From assembly GCA_964034945.1 (NCBI GenBank), contig OZ035962.1, positions 53,128,231-53,192,230 of the forward strand: a DNA stretch of 64,000 bases, read 5' to 3'. Source of the stretch: Chrysopilus asiliformis. Lineage: Eukaryota; Arthropoda; Insecta; Diptera; Rhagionidae. The position numbers were made by a program, and so were the translations under genes. This document shows, in pieces, positions 53,001-62,890 of this stretch (position 1 is the first letter of the stretch; each line of letters opens with the position of its first letter). Below the pieces are notes generated by a model, which searched no databases, had not been told where the DNA came from, and was given only the letters and a program-made list of their open reading frames with translations.

Positions 53001-53535
53001 AAGCACCAAAACCGAAGCAACTAATATTTGCCCCAGTATCGAGCAGACCCTTAAATGTTTCGCCATTAATAGTGACCTTGGCGTACGGTCGGTCATCGCC
53101 AGACACTGAGACAATGGATGATAGAACAGCAGAGTGCATTTCCTTTCGCTTCCGATAATAGTAAATTAGACGAGCGGTTGAACGTTTTCGTTTTCGGGTT
53201 TTTTCCAGACAGGAATTACTAAAAATTCTGGATCGGGCTTCTTCGTAAGCAAGTTTTCTGGCATGCAATGATTTTGGCTGATCTACGGTAATCTTTTCTT
53301 GGTTAATAGGGACTAATCTTTTCAAAATAGACAATCTTGGACTTTTTTCGTCGTTATCGGGGTAAATTTTATTGGTCTCGTCAGGTGGAATAATTGCTCG
53401 AGTGAGCGCAGATGACAGATAATCTCCGGGCGAAGTTACAACGGACGAGATGCCCCGGAGCGCGTCTCGCTCGTCCTCGTGTTTTCCGGAGTGCAATTCG
53501 GGCAAAATGGTTTCGTGGTTCCTTTTGTGCCACAC
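50071..53535 (-). CDS. Large Gypsy pol: protease, RT, RNase H, integrase (integrase Glu replaced by Lys)
   Basis: One open frame of 1,154 residues. Protease at about 155-250 (GLLDTGANISCFG); RT at about 300-500 with AWNSPVVLVRKPG, LCLDSRRVNQVT, TKLDLKDAFWQIPL and YLDD near residue 464; RNase H (IQCDASTTGVGG, TELECLAAVLCVKKF); H2C2 finger (HDPPQTSHGGLSKT, CETCKA); integrase core with IYIDLLGPYPR and IVVSDNGRQFTS. At residue 978 the motif PQANASKRVNRT has Lys (AAA) where this lineage has Glu, the third catalytic residue. A GPY/F-type C-terminal end follows. The frame is -1 relative to gag with a 100-base overlap. All else looks functional, so this copy may express protein but its own integrase should be inactive. 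Confidence 0.95.
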   Translation of the reverse strand: MWHKRNHETILPELHSGKHEDERDALRGISSVVTSPGDYLSSALTRAIIPPDETNKIYPDNDEKSPRLSILKRLVPINQEKITVDQPKSLHARKLAYEEARSRIFSNSCLEKTRKRKRSTARLIYYYRKRKEMHSAVLSSIVSVSGDDRPYAKVTINGETFKGLLDTGANISCFGFGALELLERWNLKYSKLSTSVKTADGNAQQVLGYVKLPISFNGVSHEVTLFIIPNLSQALYLGIDFWKMFKIAPLNLNEIESSDTNEDSNLYPLTPSERSRLNKIVGCFPSSAELGLGRTSMEQHVIDVGDASPVKQRHYPVSPAIQKLMYDELDRMLSMGVIEESSSAWNSPVVLVRKPGKVRLCLDSRRVNQVTQKDAYPLPHIDGILSRLQGTRFVTKLDLKDAFWQIPLEIRSREKTAFTVPGRPLYQFTVMAFGLCNASQRMCRLMDKVMAMLPGSMREHVIVYLDDLLVVSPNFDHHLNLLAEVARCLRLANLTINVDKSQFCVKEIKYLGYVVADGVLKTDPAKVSAVTEFPSPKTMKQVRRFLGMTGWYRKFIPNYASLSAPITDTLKKSPKGFRWSPEAQTAFETLKQHLVTAPVLVNPDFSRPFTIQCDASTTGVGGVLCQTNESGEECPIAYVSQKLNAAQRNYSITELECLAAVLCVKKFRAYVEGHPFRIVTDHASLRWLMSQKDLSGRLARWSLKLQAFDFQIEHRRGSLNVVPDALSRIYAEEINDAPGIGIELKSPCFLSDEYKDLIDSVQKNQERLPDVCVSDGYVYKRLEPRSGDLIQEDQTWKLWVPSGLTTDLITMAHDPPQTSHGGLSKTLSRLRQYYYWPKMVADVRRYVSACETCKAVKPANTALRPPMGNLVETERPWQKIYIDLLGPYPRSANGNTVILIVLDHFTKFVMLKALRQGTSKAIISFLRRDIFLTFGVPEIVVSDNGRQFTSSDFKKFLSEFGSRHFLTAAYSPQANASKRVNRTILSAIRAYLKSDHRRWDAHLDEIGCALRSSVHAATGNTPYFLNFGQNMITHASSYGLLKRLQSLGNDETKILSAPDKLHLIREEIRTKLQEAHRSYESRYNLRSRPRTLCPGQIVFCRNFAQSDAHKNFNAKLAPKFRKCEIVRAIGNSIYLLKDMSGKILGNFHAKDIKN

Positions 53536-55004
53536 TTAAAACAAAAAGGATTCTTCACTGGAAGGGGGCACTCGAAAAAACCATGGCCAATGGAGTCGCA
53601 ATTCCAGCAACGCCATGACCTTTGGTCTGTTTGGGTATTTCTGCGACACTGGACACTCTCGATTGCAGCCTCTAATTCCCTATCGCAGTCCGCGATCTCA
53701 TTTACATGTCGTTTAGGGGGTTCATAATTCGACATGGGACGTATCATGGCAAGATGTGCCTCTGCTCGCCGGCAAATATATCTGAATTCCCTCAAACTCG
53801 AAGCTGGAGCTACAAAAATCATCGTCGACAATCGAGACAACAAATTTTTACGCAGGATGTCGATTAATTCACGATCCGGAAGAGCAGAGCGCATTCGCAG
53901 GCTCATAGTGTGCATAGAGGTTATAAAATCATCGACTGTCTCGCGGATGGTTTGCTTTCGTTCGACCATAGCTCTAATAATTTCGTGGTCAGAGATAAGA
54001 CTTCGATATTGATTTAGAAGTTCACTTTTTATTGTGTTCCAGTCTGGCCGGGGGTTGACACGGAGGAAATTCCAAAACCAAACTTCCGCTTTCCCCGAGA
54101 GAAAACGATGAAAATGTTTGGCCACTTCTTCATGCGAAACTCCCTCAGATTGGCTAAGAACTTCTAATCTGAAGATGAGATCTTCAGCAGACATTTTCGA
54201 GGGGTCACCGTCAAATTTTATTGTCCACTTTAATAGCGGACTTCTAAATCGATAATCGGGGTCTTGTCTGGGTTGTACTGGCCGGTTTATTGAAGGGTTA
54301 TAGGCAGAGTTTAAAAGGGTCTTAGTTTGGGAATCTAACGCTTCAGACAAACTCTTGATTAAATCTCGCTGTTCTAAAATGGTTTTGTCCTTCTCTGACT
54401 CAGCTTGAGAACTATTCTGAGCGAATTGTTTGACATAATTGTCATAACTAGGATCCCAGGATAATCCAGAATTAGCTGGTGTTTGGGAGAAGTCCACCCT
54501 ATCTCTAGATGATTGAGGAGCTGTGGGGGGAGGAAAATTGAAACGGTCATTTTGTCCCATTGCTGAAGCGCCTGCTGTCATGTTTGTATTTGTGGTCAAC
54601 AAATTGGAGGTCACTGGAGCAGTGGATATTGAAACTGTTTTTTCTATTCTAGGAGGTACAATCATCGAGTTATTAAGATTTTCAAAGTGAAGTTCCTGTC
54701 GAATGCGGTCTAAATTGGGATTTCTTGGCGCGGTTCTCTCAAGACCACTCGCATGAGTTGCGGTCTGTTGTTGAAAATCGGACACATTAAAAAGATGGTT
54801 CAGACTAACAGGGGTTGCTAACGAGTGTGGATTTGTATCACCGCTAGCAAGGTTTCGTGTTTGTAAGTTAGAGTCACGGTCATTTCTAGGAATGAAGGAT
54901 TTATCCTGTAAAACTTGGTGATTGGGATTAGCTTGATTCTTGGTCGTTTGTCGAGTCTGGCGTTTTGGTATAGTACCAGTATTTTTAGCTGGAGTTCTAT
55001 ACAT
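53436..55004 (-). CDS. Large Gypsy gag
   Basis: A 522-residue ORF. The N-terminal half is basic then Ser/Pro/Asn-rich and low in structure. The capsid domain starts near residue 255 (LLKWTIKFDGDPSKMSAEDL) and includes FHRFLSGKAEVWFWNFLRV and ETVDDFITSMHTMSLRMR. The C-terminus has a CCHC knuckle (CWNCDSIGHGFFEC) and a second Cys cluster (CFKCGTKGTTKPFCPNC). It forms the particle and packages RNA. The intact frame with intact pol supports recent activity. Confidence 0.93.
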   Translation of the reverse strand: MYRTPAKNTGTIPKRQTRQTTKNQANPNHQVLQDKSFIPRNDRDSNLQTRNLASGDTNPHSLATPVSLNHLFNVSDFQQQTATHASGLERTAPRNPNLDRIRQELHFENLNNSMIVPPRIEKTVSISTAPVTSNLLTTNTNMTAGASAMGQNDRFNFPPPTAPQSSRDRVDFSQTPANSGLSWDPSYDNYVKQFAQNSSQAESEKDKTILEQRDLIKSLSEALDSQTKTLLNSAYNPSINRPVQPRQDPDYRFRSPLLKWTIKFDGDPSKMSAEDLIFRLEVLSQSEGVSHEEVAKHFHRFLSGKAEVWFWNFLRVNPRPDWNTIKSELLNQYRSLISDHEIIRAMVERKQTIRETVDDFITSMHTMSLRMRSALPDRELIDILRKNLLSRLSTMIFVAPASSLREFRYICRRAEAHLAMIRPMSNYEPPKRHVNEIADCDRELEAAIESVQCRRNTQTDQRSWRCWNCDSIGHGFFECPLPVKNPFCFKCGTKGTTKPFCPNCTPENTRTSETRSGASRPL

Positions 55005-55868
55005 AATGTATTTTTAAGATCAATAAAAAATCTCGAAAATCAAAAAATACTAGGGTCTATAACGCTAAACCTTTATTTTAAGTTCTTAACGATAGATGAT
55101 GTTCGATAGTCTAACAATATTAGCTTAATTCATAACTAGGTAAATTTTCGTAATTAGATATATATAATAACCGCAATTCAATTCATAAACAAGGAAAGAA
55201 TGCTCTAAGATTAGCCGCTGAAAGGAACACTACAAGATAATAAACGTGAGAATAACGCCGATTGATTGAGCGATTTGATTTTAACAAAACTAATTTGAAT
55301 CATAACGAAAATTGATTTTATCTAAGCAATCTCTACTATAGGGTAACAACAGTGTAATAAACTATTTTCCACTGGAATCCACCACAGCTGGACGATTGCG
55401 CGTATTCGATTTCAATTTACTTTATTATATTTAATCTTTTCTTTCTACTGCCGAGTTTGCAGGGACGAAAGTACCAACGTAGCTTCGCATCCGATCGTAT
55501 ACCTTTGACGGGTTAGGATTGCGATATCACGCAAGCCAAAGCTCACCCAATAATCCTCGTCAAGAGTATACAATCATCTCCTGCGTATGATTGCACCTTG
55601 CCAAAATTTCTATCACAGGTAAGGGCAGCTTAATCAGCCGAGCCGAGCTAAGATGCGATCTCAAACCTGCTGTCAAAAGTCTAACAAGATCACAATCTGG
55701 GAAAACTGAAACTACTCTAATGCGAAAATTCTAAACAAAAAAACTAAATTTTAAATTGGGAATAAGTCTATTGACTTGAAATAAATTTCCGGGCACAGTC
55801 TGAATAAGACACAAACGATTTCCGTTTAGGATTACAAATTGAAAATTTTGTGCCCGTTGGGCGCCAAG
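55005..55868 (-). other. Large Gypsy 5' leader
   Basis: 864 bases between the 5' LTR and gag, no large ORF on the coding strand. The primer-binding site-like sequence lies at 55850-55866. The function of the rest (packaging signal, translation control) is unknown. Confidence 0.7.
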
Positions 55869-58204
55869 TGTGAGTAACACTTCCCGATTGTGCCGTCTGA
55901 TTGCATCAGCTGGGTTACAATTGGCCTTTTCGAGAGGTGTGGTGGAGGGATCATTAGACGAAGGCTGCATACCCTGCCTAAAATGGCTAGCTCGTCGGTC
56001 AGCTGGAGGTCGTAGGTTGCCTCGTCGTCCTCTCACCTACACACATACGGGTATGCGGGGCAGCAGATCAACCAAAATAGGAAAAAGACAATCCCAGGCT
56101 GACTTTGGTCGCTGCGAACCTATAGAAAACTAAGGGGGAATAAAGAAGGTATAGCTCAACAAAAAAAAATGAAAATGATGGCGACAGCGAAGGCTTTTCC
56201 CACCCCTTTCCTGGATGATCCAGGCCAATAAATCGCCAGGCAAGCCATCAGCCTGACAATTCCCTAAAAAAAATAACTCAAAAACCAACAAAAATCGATC
56301 AATCCATCGTCGCCATTCTTATGTCCCTGTTAGGATCTCCACGACATCATCCTCGAGCATTCTTTCCTAAAAATAAACTATCTACGAAGTCATGTTTCAA
56401 TTAAAAAAAAACAGATATCACGATTCATTGCTCTTAAAGTCCTTGGAAAATGTTGACCGATCCTGTAAACAAGGTGAAATCAACGCGAAAAACCAAAGAC
56501 TTTGACCTTTTTTCTTTTTAAAAGCATTTTCTCTAATTCCAAAAAAAAAATTTAATACTAGTCCAGTGTGCTACAAAACAAACTATTTTACCTAAGTGGC
56601 CACTCCTAACCAAAGGATATAATTCAATGAAATACAAAAATTTACTAAACCCAAAAAATATGTGTAAATAAAAATAAAAAGAAACATGTAAATATAAATT
56701 CAAAATATAGGTATATAAGTTAGTTTAGTTAGATCAATTTTTAATTCTTTTAAATATTTTTAGATAATATATAATTGTTTTTACAATTAGTTATGTTAGT
56801 TAATGTTTTGTGTGTATGTTGGTGTTGAGTGTAGTTGCATGCGGTGTGAGTGTGTTGAGTGTAGATATATGTTGTGTAGAGTCCAAGGACTGATGATCCT
56901 GAGGATTCGATTATGCAGATTTGTCGATTTGTGGGTGTGTGTATGTGAGTGTGTGTGTGTAAATGTGCAAGATCGGTGTGTGCTTCGTATTATCCGACTC
57001 TTGACATATGAAAGTGAAAATTTTTTATGTTACTTACGATGCGATGTTTTTTTCTGTTTTGCTGAATTAAAGCTTCGTGGTTTTTTGTCAACTTATTTGT
57101 TTGTTGTTGTGTGTATTCCGTGTTGTAATATTTTAGTAGGTTTACTTCATGGGTTTTTTTTTTTTTTGTATATATGGTATTTTATTAAATTCTTATTCAC
57201 ATTTTTTTTTTTTCTTCTTTGCACTTAATGTTCGTATAGTCTTTTTTTTCTATGAAAATATTGATCTTTGTTGATTTTATTTAGAATTTCAAATCGTTGT
57301 ATGTTTACTTTTCACTATTATATTTTGACTTAGTGTTAGGAATTTTTAAAACTATTTATATATATATATATTTAAGTAATCAGTTCATTTATGTTATTTT
57401 TAATTTTGTCTTAGCTAATTCACAATAAAATTCTTAGTTCTAGTTTTGATACAAGGAAAACACCTTTAGAAAAAGATAAAAAAAACGCACTTTAACGAAA
57501 AAAAACAGCCGCGTGTGCAAGTTACGCGTCGGTCAAAAGTTCCCTTTTTTCTCGTGTAATCAAGAACTGAAATTTTTACCCACGGATAGCTAGACGATCG
57601 AACAACAACTGCCTTCCTTTTTCGCTTCTAAAAACTCGATTTCGTCGACTATTAACAATGACCATCGGTCACTCCAAAAATCTTTTTTTTTTTCTATTGC
57701 TTTAAGTTCGTTTGGTCATTGCTAATAGTTGCTAACATGTTGCTTTATGTACCCTCAATGATGAAATTATACATTTCAGGATCTTTTTTTTTCGGATAAA
57801 TTATTTTTGATAATCGCAAATAAAATTTTAATCGTGAATAAGAAAACCCTTTTTTTTTCTTGAGAAATCTACCGGTAACGACATTCAAACTAACCAGAAT
57901 CTTTTTGGGATTATGGGATCAAAGTGAAGATCAATATTTTGGGAATTCTCACAGCAGATAGGGTATACCCCGGTTACCACTTGGAAATAAGATTAAAATT
58001 ATTTTTCTGTAAATTTTGAAATATGAAATACCGTAGAAATTGAAATGAAAAAAATAGCGAAAAAAGGAGGTTTTGGAACAAAAAAATATAGACTATTATA
58101 ATCGTCTTTTTATAAAATTCTGACCGTTAGTTTCAGCTGTGTCGAAAATTTGAATTTTGTTGCCAAGCTATGAAATTTGACTTTCTGAAGGGGCTGTCGT
58201 TACA
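55869..58204 (-). repeat. 5' LTR of large Gypsy (intact, 2,336 bp)
   Basis: tgtgagtaacacttcccgat to ggggctgtcgttaca on the plus strand. It matches 40424-41263 plus 48453-49939 with small indels, for example in the GT run near 56940 and in T runs. The length is unusually large for an insect Gypsy LTR. It contains a (GT)n tract and a TA run. Confidence 0.95.
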
Positions 58205-58645
58205 AAACGGTTTCGTCACAGTCATACGACTCTTTGGCAAGGGTGCGATTGGTTGAACTGCAGGTTTTCCTCGTAGTCTTAAGCACACCTTGCATCCTTT
58301 TATTACATTCTTCACCAATTGTCGTCCTTTAATAATCCAGAATCTCTCTCTTAACCGCATTAAAGTAACGTGAACTCCACCATGTAATGTTCGGCTATGA
58401 TAATCTGCTACTATCATGTCGCTCAATTCACACCTTTTAGGCAAAATAATGGGGTAGATCACATCAAATGAGTCTTCAAAAAACTGTAACCGAGTACCAA
58501 CTCTGATAATTTCATCTTCGTCCAAAAATGGATTCAGTGTTAGCAACGTGGAGCCACGAGGAATGGCTTTTCTCTGCTGTAAAGACAAAAATTCATTAGT
58601 AAAATTTTTATATTGAAAATACTTTATCCAATATCGCTCCGCCTG
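58205..58645 (-). pseudogene. BEL/Pao integrase, N-terminal piece
   Basis: Minus-strand reading from about 58645 has AERYWIKYFQY, STLLTLNPFLDEDEIIRVG and an H2C2 zinc region (YHSRTLHGGVHVTLMRLRER, CKVCLR), then RGKPAVQPIAPLPKSRMTVT to KPF at the insertion site. This is the standard N-terminal integrase region of BEL/Pao. The first usable codon at 58588 (TTG) is not a real start; the frame continues upstream to the repeat border near 58650. Gag, protease, RT and RNase H of this element are missing. Confidence 0.9.
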
Positions 58646-59300
58646 TTCCTTACAATACCTTTTTCCTTACAATACCTTACAATACCTTGCGTTTTCCTCA
58701 CAATACCTTCCATTTGGAGTTTTGGAATTCTGACACCGTATTCGTGATCAGCGAACCCGAAAACCCGCGAGTGGCACTGTCGAGGCCAGCGGAAATATCG
58801 CGGTCATGGGACGGATATCTAGTTTCAACCAGGAGACAGATATCCGACCCCTTTTATACACTTTTTATTAAGTTGATTTGTCGCGACCTGGCTGGCTGGC
58901 TACCTATGTATCTGCATTGCACAGTATGAAACCGCTATTACAGATTCAAGAGCAAATGCAACGTCACACACTTTATATTTTCACAACAACAAGCAATTTA
59001 TAAAAACATTTTTTGTGAAACTTTAAACTTGTTTTTTACATTTTACTGCATTTTTGAAAGTGTTTAAGGTTATAAAACTTGTTTTTTAAAGTGCTTTTTT
59101 GTAAGTACGTCCAAACAGTGAAACCGCTGACTCGACATATGACAACACAACGGAACCTCCAAGACTCACGGTGGAGTAAATATGAAGATGCACACCGTGA
59201 GATAATAAAAGTGCGGACTCAACATTCCTCTCCAGGTAGAATTTTTAAGCTAGCAGTAAGTTATGATTGTTGTTTGAACTGTTGAAGTAGTAAGTCACTA
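58646..59300. other. Mosaic of minisatellite, duplication-unit and foldback-element pieces
   Basis: 58680-58760 is part of a 122-bp unit with short aataccttac repeats. 58761-58855 and 59100-59290 match the 1,077-bp unit (20140 on). Between them, 58856-58918 matches 23410-23500 inverted, and 58920-59098 is loop plus right arm of the 22641-22957 foldback element. Shows that these pieces once belonged to a longer common element. Confidence 0.75.
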
Positions 59301-59650
59301 CATAAGTAGTAAATCATACAAAATCTGATTTAAATAAAGTAAAGTAAAATAACTTAATTCCGTGTGTTTTTTGTGGCTTCCCTAAAAGCTTCCTAAAAAA
59401 TAACTCGGACCACAACCGGCACTTTTCAGCCTCCTAATGAGCAGGATTCATGGCGACAAGGTCTTCAAATACCCAAATTCTCTTTAGCCCTCGTTTACCC
59501 TCCCTAGCGGTAAAATTTCGAAAGATCCTGCCTTAGTAAGCCCTTGCCTGATGGATGAAACATATTGTGAAAATTTAAAGTTTCTAGCTTCAGGGGTTTG
59601 GGCTGGGCGTTGATGAGTCAATCAGTCAGATTAAACGATTTTATATATAG
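59301..59650 (-). mobile_element. Helitron 5' fragment, third copy of the 33834 type
   Basis: cacttttcagcctcctaatg through tttctagcttcaggggtttg to acgattttatatatagat. 59301-59400 is AT-rich without a feature. Confidence 0.6.
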
Positions 59651-59932
59651 ATATTAGACTTAGTATACCGTTTGTAACGCATCGAACCAATCATCTGAGA
59701 TAAGAATAAACTACACCAGGGTGTTAGAGATGATAAAAGATTTTGATTTCCGCATGTCCGTCCGTCTGTCCGTGAACACCTTTCGAAAGGATTGACCTAG
59801 AGACTTGAAATTTTTTATAGTTATGTTTCTCGTAAATAGCAAGGTTTAGTTCTTGAACGGGCAAAATCGGACCATTCCTCTCCCATACAAACGAAATAGT
59901 TTATTGCAATTTTCTCGAAAACGGTGAATCAT
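59651..59932 (-). repeat. Inverted copy of the (ACAG)n-tail repeat family
   Basis: gtataccgtttgtaacgc, ctacaccagggtgtta and gcatgtccgtccgtctgtcc are reverse complements of the tails at 24000 and 29300. The right end runs into the Helitron start. Confidence 0.65.
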
Positions 59933-60069
59933 CTATATATATAAAAATGGATGTTTGTCTGTCCGTTTGTGATTACAAAACTCAAAAACTACTGGACCGA
60001 TTTTTACGCGGTTTTTTGCAAAATGATCTGCGTTGCCACGAGCAGGTTTTTAGCTATGTTAGATTTGCA

Positions 60070-61030
60070 AAATTCAAAGCAGAAGGTCCTGTAAGGATAA
60101 CGAAAATATCCTTATTTCCATTTTGCCCTGGAAAAATTTGCATTATGGGGTTTTTGGGGTCGCTGATCACGAATCCGGTATTAGATTTTCAAAATTCGAA
60201 ACGGAAGGTCCTGAAAGGATAATGCAAATATCCTTTTTCCCGTTTTCCCGGGAAAATCGGGATAAGGGGGTTTCCGGGGTCGCTGATTGCGAATTCGGTG
60301 TTAGATTTTTAAAATTCTAAATGGAAGGTCCTGTAAGGATAACGCAAATATCCTTTTTCTAATTTTGTCTCCAAAAAACTGGCTTACGGGTGTTTCCGTG
60401 GTCGCTGATTACGAGTTGGTTGTTGGAATTTGAAAATTCTAAACTGAAAGTCCTGTAAGGAGAACGCAAATATCCTTTTTCCCATTTTTCCCCGGAAAAT
60501 TGGCATTATAGGGTATTTGGGGTTGCTAATTAAGAATCCGGTATTAGATTTGCAAAATTTGAAACGGAAGTTCCTGAAAGGATAACGCAAATATCTTTTT
60601 TCCCATTATTCCCCGGAAAAATTGGCATTATGTTTGGGATCGCTGATCATGAATCCGATACTAGATTTTCAAAATTCGAAACGAAAGATCCTGTAACCAT
60701 AAATATCCTTTTCCCCGTTTTTCCCCGGAAAAATCGGCATAAGGGGGTTTCTGGGGTTGCTGATCACGAATCCGGTATTAGATTTGCAAAATTCGAAACG
60801 GAAGTTCCTGAAAGGATAACGCAAATATCCTTTTTCCCATTATTCCCCGGGAAAATTGGCATTATGTTTAGGATCGCTGATCACGAATCCGATATTAGAT
60901 TTTCAAAATTCGAAACGAAAGATCCTGTAAGCATAAATATCCTTTTTCCCGTTTTTCCTCGGAAAAATCGACATAAAATTCTAACCGAAAAGTCCTGTAA
61001 GGATAACGCAAATGTCGTTTTTCCAATTTG
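60070..61030 (+). repeat. 122-bp minisatellite array, about eight units
   Basis: ggtcctgtaaggataacgca, tttttcccgttttccc, ggggtcgctgatcacgaatc and cggtattagattttcaaaat recur. Some units are shortened. Opposite strand to the array at 33120, in keeping with the opposite orientation of the two Helitrons. Confidence 0.9.
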
Positions 61031-61373
61031 TCTTGAAACAATTGACACTAACAGCCGGTTTCACAGTGCGAGCTTAAGCTTCGAATTTGGTTTAAGCTTT
61101 GGCTTAATTGTTTTTACTGTTTAACAGTGCTGGTTTAGTCCTTAAACTGAGTTTAAATTTCCGTTTATTTAAGCCACCAAACTTGAGCGCTTAAGCTAAA
61201 GCTTAGCATGCGAAATGGCATTTTATGTTTCATGTGTCAAAAATTGTTACGTCGGTTCTGTTTATCGTCCAGTGAAATATTATTATTATTGGTTTTTAAA
61301 TTGAGTTTTTAATAATGGATAGTGATTTTGAAGATTTATTTGATGAAAGTGATGAAGAATGCTACTATCTGGT

Positions 61374-61981
61374 TCACTCTCGAAAAAATCCGGGGACGAA
61401 TTAACTCCGCCTCAAAACATAGCTAAAAGTAAGCACCTCGCAGTGTTATTCAGAAAAAATGTAACACCGTGGCGCGGAGTTATTTTTACATTTTTATTTT
61501 ACGGAGCTAAATATTCATTTTAACACCGTTTTGACCTCAATTTTGAATTAACTCCGAAAAGGATTCAAAATATCACTCCAACTCCTTTTGGAAGTTATTT
61601 TCATTGTAAAGGGGGTTCACGTTTAGAAGAGGCTTACCAATTGGCTTCAACAGCCAATTGGGAAGGCAAATGGTTTACGATTCGAGAGGTCCCATGTTCG
61701 AGTCCCGGCAGAGACATGCAAGAAAAGTTGTTAACAGTCAATATTAACTTTGAAAACACGAAAAAAAACTCAAAACATCTCAAATGCTTGCAAAAAAAGA
61801 AAATTTGCGAGGTTTTTTTGGGCCATCTAATAAGTTGGTTTAACACCGAAAAATTGTTAAAAATTAACACCCATAGGGAATTGTTGTGAACTCCGTAGCC
61901 CGGAGTTCGATTTTCTCCGAATGGTGATGGACTCCCTCAAACTCCGTTTCAGTGCGTGATTGACTCCGTTTTTTCGACAGT
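61374..61981 (+). mobile_element. ~600-bp MITE, copy 1 (with tRNA-like insert)
   Basis: Ends cactctcgaaaaaatccgg and (inverted) cactgtcgaaaaaacggagt. Contains ctccgtagcccggagttcga and similar Cys-poor, non-coding sequence. Relative to copy 2 it has an extra block of about 145 bases at 61611-61755. Confidence 0.6.
61611..61755 (+). repeat. tRNA-derived (SINE-like) insertion
   Basis: cagccaattgggaaggca resembles a tRNA D arm/A box and gaggtcccatgttcgagtcc a T arm/B box, at roughly the right spacing. ccaattggcttcaacagcca with the following attgg is a 10-bp stem hairpin. Present in only one of the two MITE copies. No acceptor stem or 3' tail is clear. Confidence 0.5.
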
Positions 61982-62146
61982 GTACCATGTTGTTGTGTTT
62001 TCTATTTGAGACCTTATCTAGTTTAATATTGTAAACGCACACTGCTTACTCATTCTAAAACGAGTATAAAATTATGAATCCTTAAAACGAGTATAAAATT
62101 CTGAAAGCTTCTTCTGCTATGCAATCTTCTCGGTTGCAGCACACGA

Positions 62147-62515
62147 ACACTCTCGAAAAAATGGAGTCGAATACGCACCGAAAGGGAGTTTGAGGGAGTC
62201 CATCACCTATCGGAGAAAATCGAACTCCGGGCTACGGAGTTCACAACAATTCCCTATGGGTGTTAATTTTTAACCATTTTTCGGTGTTAAACCAACTTAT
62301 TAGATGGCCCAAATAAAAAAACCTCGCAAATTCTCTTTTTTTGCAAGCATTTGAGATGTTTTGAGTTTTTTTTCGTGTTTACAATGAAAATAACTCCCAA
62401 AAGGAGTTGGAGTGAATTTTTGACTCCTTTTCGGAGTTAATTCAAATTTGAGGTCAAAACGGTGTTAAAATGAATATTTAGCTCCGTAAAATAAAAATTT
62501 TACGGAGCTAAATAT
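62147..62515 (-). mobile_element. MITE, copy 2 (inverted, partial)
   Basis: Begins cactctcgaaaaaatggag (with aacactctcg) and runs through gagggagtccatcacc to gctccgtaaaataaaaat, the reverse complement of 61484-61983 without the tRNA-like block. Together the two copies form a large inverted repeat with a 160-base spacer. Confidence 0.75.
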
Positions 62516-62690
62516 TGTTTACCATGAGTACAGAAATACACAGTGGCCTATTAAATTCACTAAACTGAGTTTTGTTAATCGACACACAAAATTTAACTGT
62601 GAAACAGCACTTGTGTGAGCGAAAGCTTAAGCTACCAGGATAAGTTTAACAAAGCCGAAGCTTAAGCTCCCACTGTGAAACCGGGCGTAA

Positions 62691-62890
62691 GGGGTTTTCG
62701 AGGTCGTTGATCGCGACTCCGGTGTTCGATTTTTCAAATGCTAAACGGAAGGTCCTGTAAGGATAACGGAAATGTCCTTTTTGCAATTTTTCTCGCAAAA
62801 ACCGGCTTTGGAAGGGTTTCAGGGTTGCTTATCACGAATCTGGAGTTGGAATTTCAAAATTCGAAACGGAAGGTTCTGTAAGGATAACAT
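62691..62890 (+). repeat. Minisatellite units right of the Harbinger-type insertion
   Basis: ggggttttcgaggtcgttga and ggaaggtcctgtaaggataa continue the array interrupted at 61051. Confidence 0.85.

Larger units (their letters stand above)
40424..58204 (-). mobile_element. Large Ty3/Gypsy retrotransposon with 2.3-kb LTRs (contains nested errantivirus-like element)
   Basis: Two long repeats bound the element: 55869-58204 (5' LTR on the minus strand) and 40424-49939 (3' LTR, split by the 41264-48448 element). Gag and pol lie between. Without the nested insert the element is about 10.6 kb. A primer-binding site-like tggcgcccaacgggcac (55850-55866, minus) begins two bases inside the 5' LTR. The LTRs are nearly identical apart from indels in simple repeats, so the insertion is recent. 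Confidence 0.95.
61052..62687. mobile_element. PIF/Harbinger-type element, TAA target duplication
   Basis: cagccggtttcacagtgcga at the left and the inverted cgcccggtttcacagtggga at the right form TIRs, continuing gcttaagctt. TAA at 61049-61051 and 62688-62690 is the standard Harbinger target duplication, and removing the insert restores a minisatellite unit. At 61315 the plus strand has ATG and MDSDFEDLFDESDEECYYL before breaking, perhaps the start of an element protein. The interior holds two inverted MITE copies. Confidence 0.8.

Noticed and set aside
60630..61124. 164-residue ORF with repeated ADHESxIRFxKFET phrases
   Set aside because: The phrases are simply translation of the 122-bp repeat; indels change the frame and there is no independent gene evidence.
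61641..61889. 82-residue ORF within the MITE
   Set aside because: It crosses the tRNA-like insertion and MITE sequence, is absent from the second MITE copy and has no recognisable domain.
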